The notes below the pieces were generated by a model. The model was given only the letters and a program-made list of their open reading frames with translations. It searched no databases and was not told where the DNA came from. From assembly GCA_036378735.1 (NCBI GenBank), contig DASUVX010000080.1:28581-92580 (forward strand): a stretch of DNA of 64,000 bases, given 5' to 3'. This DNA comes from GCA-003244245 sp036378735 (GTDB taxonomy: Bacteria > Actinomycetota > Actinomycetes > Mycobacteriales > Pseudonocardiaceae). Below, piece by piece: positions 15,179-23,346 of this stretch (position 1 is the first letter of the stretch; every line of letters starts with the position of its first letter). Both the position numbers and the translations under genes were made by a program.

Positions 15179-17118
15179 GCCAATGCGGGCCGCACTACCG
15201 ACTCGGGCCTGGTCGCAGCGATGCCGACCAGCGAGTCGGCCAGCTCCACACCTGCCACCGGTAACGATTCCAGCAGGCCGAGGTTGCCCACCGCCTGGCC
15301 GTAATGAGTGAGCACGGTGCGCACCCCGATATCCGCCAGGGTGCCCACGTTGTCCACGGCGTCGCCGTGCCCCGCGACGACCACCTCGACCGGCATCCCG
15401 AGCTGGATGTCCGCCGGCCCGAGCCGGGTTGCAGCCAGGGTGTCTTGCACCAGCTCAACCAGGTCGGGGTCCTGGGTCAGAAACGTGGTCAGGTCAATGC
15501 GTACTGGAGGTACCGCCGCGCCGCGCGCGTCACGCCACGCGCGCAGCTGCTCGCAGGCTTGGCGAAGCATCCACCGCCCGATCGTCAGGACAAGACCGGT
15601 CTGCTCAGCCAGAGCGAGACAATCGTCGTGCTCCACCACGCCGTGCTCCGGATGGTTCCAACCCAGCAGCGTCGCCAGCGCCACGGTCTGACCGGTGTCG
15701 GCCGCCGCCGGATCGAGCCGTACCAGCGGCTGGTAGGACAGCGTTACTTGACCGTCCTCCCAGGCTTCGGGCATCGAAGTGGCCAACGCGTACCGAGCCC
15801 GGTCTTCGGCGTCGGCCGATGGGTCGTACAGCCCCCACTGCCCGCGGCCGGTCCGCTTGACCCGGTGCAGCGTTGCTTCGGCGGCTCGGATCAGCTCTTT
15901 GGCCTCAGTCTCGCCAGCGGTGCGTCGCACGATGCCGACGCAGGCCGACACGGCAAGTCCCCGACCGGCGAGGTACACCGGTTCGGATAGCTCGGCATTG
16001 ATGCGCACGGCGAAGCTGGCCGCGTTAGGAGTAATCGGCGATTCCTCGACGAGAATGGCGAACTCGTCGGCATCGATACGCGCGACGAAGGCCCGCTCTC
16101 CGGCGACCAGGGACTCCAGCCGCGCAGCGACCGATCGCAGCAGCAGATCACCGATGCTGATACCAAGCCCGTCGGTGACAATCCCGAAACAGTCCAAGTC
16201 GATCTTGCAGATCATGAACGCGGCGTTGCGGTCGCGCTCGAGTTGTTCTTCGAGGTGGATCGCAAAATTGAGCCGGTTGGGCAACCCGGTCAGCAGGTCA
16301 TGCAGCGACTGGTGACGCACCCGCTGCTCGAGCAGCTGGCGTTCGGCGATGTCTTCCACCATCGTGACGTGGTGGGTCGGGTTGCCCGCCGCGTCGCGCA
16401 GCAACGACGCCGTCAGCGCGACCCATGTGGCGTCCCCGTGCCCGGTGATCACCTTGACCCTGCGCTGCAGACGCCCCCGCTTGCCGTCGACGAGCGACTG
16501 GTAACCGGCCCGCAGCAGCGCGGCATCATTGGGATGGAAGATCTCGACCAGCTCCCGCCCGGCAAGCTCGGCGGGTCGGTAGTACAACACTTCGGTCAGC
16601 GCACCGTTGGTCTCGACAATGGTGCCGTCCAACCAGCTGATCACCATGCCTACCGGGGCGGAGTCGAACATCGTCCGGAACCAGACGTTGCGCTCGTCGA
16701 AGTGACGGCGGCGCACCGCTGCGGTGTACCCGGTGACTACGGCGCCGAGCGCGGACGCGATCTTGCCGGTCAGCTCGTCGACGGTGCTCAGCTCCGGCAG
16801 CGTGGGTAGCACCCGGCCGAGCAACTCCACGGTGCGAGCCAGGCTGTGATCATCGGCAATGCCCCGTGCCACCAGTGCGGCGGCGACCTGCTCCACTGGT
16901 TCCGGGCAGAACGGCTCCTGGTGGAACGCATCGAGGAGTCGGTCGGCCTGGTCGCGGACGCATTCTTCGATTTCCGGCCATAACGGCACCTCGGCCGTCG
17001 AACTCAGCGCATGCGACCAGGCGCGGGCCAGCTCGGCCCGAGAGGCAGGCTGGGCGGTACTGCTCATGTGGTGCCCCATCCCACGCAGCGCGATCGACCC
17101 AGTGCCTGATGCGGTCAA
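15163..17118 (-). CDS. PAS-GGDEF-EAL cyclic-di-GMP signalling protein, C-terminus cut by frameshift
   Basis: This 651-residue protein has an N-terminal helical sensor region, a PAS domain at about residues 145-265 (MFDSAPVGMVISWLDGTIVE), a GGDEF-like domain at about 270-430 (HDLLTGLPNRLNFAIHLEEQ; the active loop reads VARIDADEFAIL with GGDEF replaced by RIDADEF) and an EAL-like domain from about 450. The EAL motif is changed to ATLLGW, so both catalytic signatures look degenerate, suggesting a c-di-GMP receptor or scaffold rather than an enzyme. The reading frame ends early at ALANWCR; one base would restore a normal EAL C-terminus (see the adjacent feature). It is divergent from purD. Confidence 0.85.
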   Translation of the reverse strand: MTASGTGSIALRGMGHHMSSTAQPASRAELARAWSHALSSTAEVPLWPEIEECVRDQADRLLDAFHQEPFCPEPVEQVAAALVARGIADDHSLARTVELLGRVLPTLPELSTVDELTGKIASALGAVVTGYTAAVRRRHFDERNVWFRTMFDSAPVGMVISWLDGTIVETNGALTEVLYYRPAELAGRELVEIFHPNDAALLRAGYQSLVDGKRGRLQRRVKVITGHGDATWVALTASLLRDAAGNPTHHVTMVEDIAERQLLEQRVRHQSLHDLLTGLPNRLNFAIHLEEQLERDRNAAFMICKIDLDCFGIVTDGLGISIGDLLLRSVAARLESLVAGERAFVARIDADEFAILVEESPITPNAASFAVRINAELSEPVYLAGRGLAVSACVGIVRRTAGETEAKELIRAAEATLHRVKRTGRGQWGLYDPSADAEDRARYALATSMPEAWEDGQVTLSYQPLVRLDPAAADTGQTVALATLLGWNHPEHGVVEHDDCLALAEQTGLVLTIGRWMLRQACEQLRAWRDARGAAVPPVRIDLTTFLTQDPDLVELVQDTLAATRLGPADIQLGMPVEVVVAGHGDAVDNVGTLADIGVRTVLTHYGQAVGNLGLLESLPVAGVELADSLVGIAATRPESVVRPALANWCR

Positions 17119-17220
17119 CCAGCGCCCCCGATAGTGTACCGGCCGTTACAGCCGGTGAGTTGGTCATTTTTCCGGCCTGTAGGTGATCACCCGGTAAGGA
17201 AACGTACCCTTCGCACCGTG

Positions 17221-18486
17221 CGAATCCTCGTGATCGGCGCCGGTGCCCGGGAGCACGCGCTGGTGCTGGCGCTGGCCAACGACCCGGTGGTCGTCGCGTT
17301 GGCTTGCGCGCCCGGCAATGCCGGTACCGCCGCCTTGGCCGAGCAGCCCGGTGTGGATGCCACGGATCCCGACGCAGTCGCGAAACTGGCCGCATCCTGG
17401 GGCGCTGATCTTGTGGTGATCGGGCCGGAAGCGCCGTTGGTAGCGGGGGCAGCCGATGCGGTGCGTGCCGCCGGGATCGCCTGCTTCGGTCCCTGCGCCG
17501 GCGCGGCGCAGATCGAAGGCTCCAAGGCGTTCGCCAAGGATGTGATGACCGCCGCGAGTGTGCCGACCGCCCGCTGCGAGCTGGTGGACAACCCCGGCCG
17601 GTTGGATGCGGCGTTGAGCCACTTCGGGTCGCCCTGGGTGGTCAAGGACGATCGGCTGGCCGCAGGTAAGGGAGTCGTGGTCACCGAGGATATGGAAGTG
17701 GCCCGGGCTCACGCGCTGACCCTGCTCGACGGTGGCCACCCGGTGCTGCTGGAGTCCTACCTCGACGGTCCGGAGTTCTCGCTTTTCTGCCTGATCGACA
17801 CCCACCGCACGGTGGTGCCACTGCTACCCGCCCAGGACTTCAAGCGAGTCGGCGAAGGAGACGTGGGCCCCAACACCGGAGGGATGGGCGCCTACGCTCC
17901 GCTGCCGTGGGCGCCCGAGTCGTTGGCCGCCGACGTCGTAGCGCGGGTGGTGCAACCGGCGGTCGACGAGCTGGCGCAGCGCGGTGCCCTGTTCTCCGGG
18001 CTGCTGTATGCCGGGCTGGCGCTGACCGCCGAGGGCCCGCAGGTGATCGAGTTCAACTGCCGCTTTGGCGACCCGGAGACCCAGGTGGTGCTGGCCCTGC
18101 TGCGTACGCCACTGGCCGGGCTGCTGATGGCCACCGCCACCGGGACGCTGGCCCAGCAGCCACCGCTGGACTGGGACCCGGGGGCCGCGGTGGTCGTCGT
18201 GGTGGCCGCCGAAGGGTATCCCGGTACTCCCCGAATCGGAGATGTGATCACCGGGTCCACCGGCCCCGGAGTGCTGCACGCAGGCACCCGGCGCCGCCCC
18301 GACGGAGCGGTCATCTCGGCGGGCGGCCGGGTGCTCTCAGTGCTGGGCACCGGCGTCGATCTCGCGGCCGCGCGCAAGCAGGCGTACCAGCGTGTCGACC
18401 AGGTTCACCTACCCGGCGGGCATTACCGCCGCGATATCGGATTGAGAGCGACGCGCCGCGAAGAAGGCCGGTCCGCGGGTGCCTGA
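17221..18486 (+). CDS. purD: Phosphoribosylamine-glycine ligase
   Basis: This 421-residue ATP-grasp enzyme joins 5-phosphoribosylamine and glycine in de novo purine synthesis. From the GTG at 17221 it begins VRILVIGAGAREHALVLALA (pre-ATP-grasp fold). SKAFAKDVMTAASVPTARCE, VVKDDRLAAGKGVVV and EEFLDG-like LESYLDGPEFSLFCLID mark the ATP-grasp core. GPNTGGMGAYAPLPW and VIEFNCRFGDPETQVVL form the active site. The C-terminal domain ends VHLPGGHYRRDIGLRA. Length is normal. An upstream ATG (17134) in the same frame adds 29 residues unlike PurD and is rejected. Confidence 0.97.
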   Translation, partial: RILVIGAGAREHALVLALANDPVVVALACAPGNAGTAALAEQPGVDATDPDAVAKLAASWGADLVVIGPEAPLVAGAADAVRAAGIACFGPCAGAAQIEGSKAFAKDVMTAASVPTARCELVDNPGRLDAALSHFGSPWVVKDDRLAAGKGVVVTEDMEVARAHALTLLDGGHPVLLESYLDGPEFSLFCLIDTHRTVVPLLPAQDFKRVGEGDVGPNTGGMGAYAPLPWAPESLAADVVARVVQPAVDELAQRGALFSGLLYAGLALTAEGPQVIEFNCRFGDPETQVVLALLRTPLAGLLMATATGTLAQQPPLDWDPGAAVVVVVAAEGYPGTPRIGDVITGSTGPGVLHAGTRRRPDGAVISAGGRVLSVLGTGVDLAAARKQAYQRVDQVHLPGGHYRRDIGLRATRREEGRSAGA

Positions 18487-18536
18487 CGCGATAGCCTCCC
18501 GACGATCATTCGTGGGGTTGGAGGCTGAGCAAGACA

Positions 18537-19103
18537 ATGGTCATTTGCGACCGCCAAGGCGAGCAACTGTTGCTGACGTTGTCGCCGGAAGGCGTTCGCT
18601 TCCTCCGCGAACAATGGTCGTGGCTGCGCGAACTGGTGCGCTGGCAGCTCGCCGGCTGCACCGACGACCCGTTGGCCGAAGTCACCGGACTGCCGGTTCC
18701 CATCGGCACCATCGACGGCCGGCTGGCCTACGTCGTGGACTATTGGTGCGGCACCAAGGAGACCGGACCGGTCCGCCAGCTTTGGGAAGGGTGGGTGCTG
18801 CACGACCTGGAGCACAGCTTGACCCGGGTGCTCGGCACATTGCCCCGTCATGGCGGTGTGGTCCAGCTTCCGGGCCGGGGTTACCCGTCGGCGGCTGAAT
18901 GGGGCTGGATGCTGGAAACCTTGCATGTCGTGCTCGACGTCTCCGGGCGCGTGAGCATCACCGGGTCGCCGGACCGCATCCTGCCCCCGGCGCCGTCTGA
19001 TCAGGACACCGAGAGTTACCGCCGCAGCCTGCGCTGGCTGGAAATGGTGATCGACGCGCTGCGGCAAGCCCAGCGGACCAAGCCAGCAGACACGGCCGGT
19101 TGA
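18537..19103 (+). CDS. Hypothetical protein between purD and SGNH hydrolase
   Basis: This 188-residue soluble protein is one I do not recognise. It starts MVICDRQGEQLLLTLSPEGV, has a mixed alpha/beta pattern, several Trp-rich helices (FLREQWSWLRELVRWQ, AEWGWMLETLHVVLD) and ends with an amphipathic helix (RRSLRWLEMVIDALRQAQRT). No membrane segment or signal peptide is seen. It lies 50 bases after purD and 12 bases before the SGNH hydrolase, so it may be co-transcribed with both. GGAGG sits about 11 bases upstream of the ATG. Confidence 0.7.
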   Translation: MVICDRQGEQLLLTLSPEGVRFLREQWSWLRELVRWQLAGCTDDPLAEVTGLPVPIGTIDGRLAYVVDYWCGTKETGPVRQLWEGWVLHDLEHSLTRVLGTLPRHGGVVQLPGRGYPSAAEWGWMLETLHVVLDVSGRVSITGSPDRILPPAPSDQDTESYRRSLRWLEMVIDALRQAQRTKPADTAG

Positions 19104-19115
19104 CTTGGCGTTTCG

Positions 19116-20666
19116 GTGAGCACTCCAGACGACGTCGTCATCACCACCGAAGCCCGCGAGCCGGTGTGGGACCCCGCTCTCGGTATCCCGGTCGACACCA
19201 CCTGGCAGGGCACGCCGACCAACCGGCTGGTCACCATCGGTGACTCGCTGACCCAGGGGTTCGCCAGCGGTGCGATCTACCAGACCGACCTGTCCTACTC
19301 GGCGACCATCGCCTACGAGCTGGGCTGGGACGGGCTGCGTTACCCGCTCTACGGCGGCCCAGGCGGGCTGCCGTTGAACATCGAACTGCTGATGCGTGTG
19401 CTGGAGGAACGTTTCGGCTCGCAGCTGAGCTGGTGGGAGCTGCCGATGGCGCTGTTTGCCGCCCGGCAGTTCGCCGACCGGGTGGAGGACTACTGGGAGC
19501 GCGGCCCCGGCTCGGTGCTGCCCGCCCCGTCGGCCACCAACCATGTACTTGCGATGTATGGCTGGGGCCTGCGCGATGCGCTGGATCGCACCGCGGACAG
19601 CTGCGCGGCCGAGATCGGCCAGCCGACCGACGACCTGGTGCACCAGATCGTGCAGAACCATAGCGCGCGCGCCGCGCTTCGAATGCTGCCCAGGGCCACC
19701 GAGGCGGATCGGCGCAGCACTGTGTTCGACGCGGCAGCTGCTTTGGGCGCTGAAACCAGCGACGATCCCGATCATGGGATCGAGACGCTGGTGGTGTTTT
19801 TAGGGGCGAACAACGCGCTGGGCGCGGTGAACGAGCTACGCGTGGTGTGGAGCGGCCCGGGCTACGACGACCTGGCGCGCAACGGCGCCTTCACGGTCTG
19901 GCGGCCCACCCACTTCATCGCCGAGCTGGCCCACGTCGTGACCGAGGTGCAGGCGATCCGCGCCCGGCACGTCATCTGGTGCACCGTGCCGCACGTGACC
20001 ATCGCGCCGATCGCCCGCGGGGTGGACGGCAAGATCGCGCCGGACTCGCGGTATTTCCCGTACTACACCCGCCCGTGGATCTCCGACAGCAAGTTCGAGG
20101 TGGGTCGCGATCCATCGATCACCGGGGACGAGGCGCGTGCCGTCGACAGCGCCATCGACCAGTACAACGACGCCATCACCCTGGTGGTCGCCGACGCCCG
20201 GCGGCAAGGCCGGGACTGGTACCTGCTGGACATCGCCGGAGTGCTCGACCGGCTGGCGTCGCGCCGTTACCTGGACAGCCCGCGAGCGCGTCCCAGCTGG
20301 TGGCGGCCGTACCCGCTGCCACCCGAGCTGGCTGCGCTGTCCCCGGTGCCGGATTCGCACTTTCTCACCAGCGACGCGACCGGGCGGCACAGTGGAGGAC
20401 TGTTCTCGCTGGACGGCACCCATCCGACCACAGTGGGCTACGGCGTCATCGCGCAGGAATTGATCGACATCATGGTGCGCGCCGGGGTGGTGTTTTACCA
20501 GCGTGACGGGCGGACCCCGCGCACCGGACCGATCCGGGTCGACTTCGCTCGCCTGATCCGCCGCGACACCCTGCTGACCCACCCACCGACCAACATCACC
20601 GCGGGCCTGAACGTCCTCGGCTGGGCTGACGAGACCCTCGACCTGTTCCGGCGTGTCGTGCCCTAG
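19116..20666 (+). CDS. SGNH/GDSL-fold hydrolase (esterase-like)
   Basis: This 516-residue protein has block I RLVTIGDSLTQGFASG (nucleophile Ser, residues about 37-52), a block III-like VVFLGANNALGAVNE, and block V SLDGTHPTTVGYGVIAQELI with the Asp-x-x-His pair. This supports an SGNH hydrolase acting on ester bonds. It is longer than typical 200-300 residue members because of a large insertion between blocks I and III. No signal peptide is seen, so it is probably cytoplasmic or uses another route. It starts with GTG at 19116. The stop codon itself lies within the edge of a CGCGACACAC-type repeat. The substrate is unknown. Confidence 0.85.
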   Translation: MSTPDDVVITTEAREPVWDPALGIPVDTTWQGTPTNRLVTIGDSLTQGFASGAIYQTDLSYSATIAYELGWDGLRYPLYGGPGGLPLNIELLMRVLEERFGSQLSWWELPMALFAARQFADRVEDYWERGPGSVLPAPSATNHVLAMYGWGLRDALDRTADSCAAEIGQPTDDLVHQIVQNHSARAALRMLPRATEADRRSTVFDAAAALGAETSDDPDHGIETLVVFLGANNALGAVNELRVVWSGPGYDDLARNGAFTVWRPTHFIAELAHVVTEVQAIRARHVIWCTVPHVTIAPIARGVDGKIAPDSRYFPYYTRPWISDSKFEVGRDPSITGDEARAVDSAIDQYNDAITLVVADARRQGRDWYLLDIAGVLDRLASRRYLDSPRARPSWWRPYPLPPELAALSPVPDSHFLTSDATGRHSGGLFSLDGTHPTTVGYGVIAQELIDIMVRAGVVFYQRDGRTPRTGPIRVDFARLIRRDTLLTHPPTNITAGLNVLGWADETLDLFRRVVP

Positions 20667-20678
20667 GGCCCGGTGCCC

Positions 20679-20712
20679 CGCGTGTCGCGCCCTCCTGCCC
20701 GGTGTGTCGGGT
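20679..20712. repeat. CGCGACACAC-type interspersed repeat, about two units
   Basis: On the minus strand it reads CGACACACCGGGCAGGAG then GGCGCGACACGCGGGGCA, directly after the SGNH gene and before the convergent aminotransferase. It is the same family as 8556 and 23193. Confidence 0.75.
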
Positions 20713-20735
20713 CCCTGTGCTCGCTGATTGACGCA

Positions 20736-21932
20736 TCACCCCAGCTGTACGGAACTCAGCTCGCCCGACCTGGCTCGTTGGATGGCGCGTGCGAACACCG
20801 GCAAAGATCGCTGCACCATCTCGTCGGTCGCCGTCAACGAGATGCGGAAATACCCTGGCAGCTCGACGATATGGCCAGGCAGCACGAGCACTCCCTGGCT
20901 GGCAAGCAGCGCACAGAACGCACGGTCATCGGTCACTGGGGCGCGCGGCACCAAGTAGAAAGTTCCTTCGGGAACCTGAAGGTCATAACCCTGCTCCCGC
21001 AATGCTGACACCATGTGGTCACGGCGGTGCTCGATGGCGGTGACATCGATGAGGAGACGATCGATGTCGGGCAGGGCGTACTGCATGACGGCGTCCGGCG
21101 CAGCGCCGAAACTGAGGGTGAGCAATGCCCGGCGCATGGCCTCGGCATCCGGCAGGTCAGGCGCCAGCGCCAGGAAGCCGAGCCGCTGCCCTGGTGCCAG
21201 CGCGCTTTTGCTGTAGGTGTGTGCGAGCACCGAATACGGATGGAAACGGGCTGGGCTGGGCACCCGGCGACCGTCGAAGACAATCCGGCTGTAAGCCTCG
21301 TCGGAGATTACCCAGATGGGACGGCCATAGCGCCGGCCCGCCTCAGCCAGCTCCTCGGCCAGCCGCGACAAGGCGGCCGCCGGGTAGATCCGCCCTGTGG
21401 GATTGTGCGGGGTGTTGATGATCACGGCCCGGGTCCGGGGTCCCAACGCGGCGGCGATGCGGCTGGTGTCCAGGTCGAAGTTCGGGGGCTCGAGCCGGAC
21501 GCGAACCGGGGTGGCGCCGCTAGCTATGATCATCGCCTCGTAGAAGAACCACGGTGGGCTCAAAAAGAGCACCTCGTCACCGGGGCCGACCATCGTGTTG
21601 AGCGCCAGTGCGATCGCTCCGCTGGCTCCGCGGGTGAGGAACACATCCTGCGCGGCGAAGTCGATGCCCAGCTCGGCGGTCAGGGAAGCTGCCGCGGCCG
21701 CCCGCGCGGGTTCGTGCATCATGCGGTAGGCGAACCAGTCGGTGGAGGCGGGCACGCTCCATCGCCGCAGCGCCTCGACGAAACCAGGAAGGGTCGGTTC
21801 CTGCGGGTTGCCGGCGACGAAGTTGGCGATCACCGGCACATCGGGGACCGGCGGGTGCGTCACCCACTCCAAGAAGGGCCGCAGGGCCGCGTGCGCCGCC
21901 TGGACCTGCTGATTGATCACCCCTTCGACCAT
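20736..21932 (-). CDS. PLP-dependent class I/II aminotransferase
   Basis: This 398-residue fold-type I aminotransferase has DVFLTRGASGAIALALNTMV, the active-site Asn and aromatic segment INTPHNPTGRIYP, ISDEAYSRIVFDG (Asp and Tyr contacting PLP), and the Schiff-base lysine in HTYSKSALAPGQRLGFLAL (with the phosphate-binding Arg). The C-terminal EGTFYLVPRAPV and GYFRISLTA complete the fold. The start MVEGVINQQVQAAHAALRPF at 21932 is chosen because the upstream in-frame extension lies inside the neighbouring gene. It begins eight bases after the amidohydrolase stop, so both are likely one operon. The substrate is unknown. Confidence 0.88.
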   Translation of the reverse strand: MVEGVINQQVQAAHAALRPFLEWVTHPPVPDVPVIANFVAGNPQEPTLPGFVEALRRWSVPASTDWFAYRMMHEPARAAAAASLTAELGIDFAAQDVFLTRGASGAIALALNTMVGPGDEVLFLSPPWFFYEAMIIASGATPVRVRLEPPNFDLDTSRIAAALGPRTRAVIINTPHNPTGRIYPAAALSRLAEELAEAGRRYGRPIWVISDEAYSRIVFDGRRVPSPARFHPYSVLAHTYSKSALAPGQRLGFLALAPDLPDAEAMRRALLTLSFGAAPDAVMQYALPDIDRLLIDVTAIEHRRDHMVSALREQGYDLQVPEGTFYLVPRAPVTDDRAFCALLASQGVLVLPGHIVELPGYFRISLTATDEMVQRSLPVFARAIQRARSGELSSVQLG

Positions 21933-21939
21933 ACCGACC

Positions 21940-23133
21940 TCAGCGCACCCAGCGGCCGGCCCGCATGACCGCTGTGACGTCGTGGATGGCATGGATGTCG
22001 GCCAGCGGATCGCCGCTGACCGCGAGCAGATCGGCATCAGCCCCCGGAATCAGCCGGCCCTTGCGACTGGTGAGCCCACAGGCGTCCGCTGCGAGCGAGG
22101 TAGCCGCGCGCAGCGCCTCCAGGTTGGTCATTCCCAGCTCGGTGAGTTCGGCGATCCCGTAGGGCAGTACATCGTGCGGCTTGAGGGGGCCCACGCCGGC
22201 GTCGGTGCCCGGGACGATGCGGGCGCCGCCGCGGTGCAGCGCAGCGGCAATTTCCTTGATGGCTGCGAGACGACGGGCGATGGGCGGCGGCAGATTGCCC
22301 CTGCCGGGCGCCACGCCGACGGTGGCGCTCACCACGACCCCTGATCCGATGATCGCGGCCATGGTCCCGGGATTGGCCGCCACGCCGTCCGCGGTGAAGA
22401 ACGTCACATGCTCGAGGCTGTCGAAGCCTGCCATGACGGCGTGGGCGACCGAGCGCGGGCCGTGCACGTGCGCCGCGGTGCGCATCCCGAGGCGGTGCGC
22501 CTCGGTAACGATCAGTCGCAGGTCGGCCAGTTCGTACTGCGACTCGTAAGGCTTGCTGCCCGCAGTGAGCTGGCCGCCGCTGACCATCACCTTGACGACC
22601 TCACAGCCGCGTTCGGCCCGCTCGTAGACCGCGGCGCGCAGCTGCTGCGGTCCTTCGGCCACGCCGCCGAGGAAGTGGCAGTGACCACCGCGGGTGGTGA
22701 TCGGCGGGCCGGACGCGACGATCTCCGGTCCCGGATCGCCCGATGCGTCGAGCTGCTCGCGCAGTTGCAGCGCCAGGAAGGCGCGGTCGCCCAAGTCGCG
22801 CACGGTGGTAATCCCGGCTTGCAGTACCCGGTGCGCGGCCCGGGTCATCTGGGCCAGCAGCGTGCTGTCATCGACCGCGCCGATAGCGGCGACGACATCG
22901 GCACTGGCATCAAGGCAGAGGTGGGTGTGCGCATCGATGAGTCCGGGGAGCAGGCAGACATCAGGACCCAGGTCGAGCACCTGGGCCCCCGCCGGGGGTG
23001 CCGCCCAGGTGGTGTCCACGTCGACGATCTTTCCGCCGCCGATGAGCACGGTGCTCGGCCCGAGTCTCTGCTCACCGTCGAACACGCGGCTCGCCCGCAC
23101 CGCGAGCAACGTGTCGGCCTCGATCATGCGCAT
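21940..23133 (-). CDS. Amidohydrolase (imidazolonepropionase/prolidase-like)
   Basis: This 397-residue metal-dependent hydrolase has a TIM-barrel core flanked by beta-sandwich ends. LLPGLIDAHTHLCLDASADV carries the first two metal His. The carboxylated-lysine region is EVVKVMVSGGQLT. RTAAHVHGPRSVAHAVMAGF and DSLEHVTFFTADG carry the next His residues, and IVPGTDAGVGPL the final Asp. KGRLIPGADADLLAVSGDP is the typical C-terminal strand. It resembles the amidohydrolase/Xaa-Pro dipeptidase subgroup. No signal peptide is seen. It precedes the aminotransferase by eight bases, suggesting a shared catabolic pathway for an amide or a cyclic amino-acid compound. The substrate is not identifiable. Confidence 0.88.
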   Translation of the reverse strand: MRMIEADTLLAVRASRVFDGEQRLGPSTVLIGGGKIVDVDTTWAAPPAGAQVLDLGPDVCLLPGLIDAHTHLCLDASADVVAAIGAVDDSTLLAQMTRAAHRVLQAGITTVRDLGDRAFLALQLREQLDASGDPGPEIVASGPPITTRGGHCHFLGGVAEGPQQLRAAVYERAERGCEVVKVMVSGGQLTAGSKPYESQYELADLRLIVTEAHRLGMRTAAHVHGPRSVAHAVMAGFDSLEHVTFFTADGVAANPGTMAAIIGSGVVVSATVGVAPGRGNLPPPIARRLAAIKEIAAALHRGGARIVPGTDAGVGPLKPHDVLPYGIAELTELGMTNLEALRAATSLAADACGLTSRKGRLIPGADADLLAVSGDPLADIHAIHDVTAVMRAGRWVR

Positions 23134-23192
23134 GCCTCATTCCTTTCGGCGGCTGACTGATCTGAGCGCTGCCGGCGGGTGAGAAATACGTG

Positions 23193-23330
23193 TCCCAGTC
23201 CCGACACACGGAGCAGGGGGCGCGACACACCGGGCACGAGAGACCGACACACGGAGCAGGGGGGCGCGACACACGGGGTATGGGGGCGCGACATGCGAGG
23301 TGTGCAGGACGGGGCACGCCGGGTGGGGCA
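23193..23330. repeat. CGCGACACAC-type repeat array, five to six units
   Basis: The longest array of this family contains repeated CCGACACACGGAGCAGGGG and GCGCGACACACCGGGCACGAG variants with no constant spacer. It fills most of the 213-base gap between the divergent amidohydrolase and purB genes. The lack of unique spacers excludes CRISPR. Confidence 0.85.
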
Positions 23331-23346
23331 GTCGTAGGCTGCGTTG

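Noticed and set aside
23193..23330. CRISPR-like array
   Set aside because: Repeat units are adjacent or with short variable joins; no unique spacers of constant length and no cas genes nearby.
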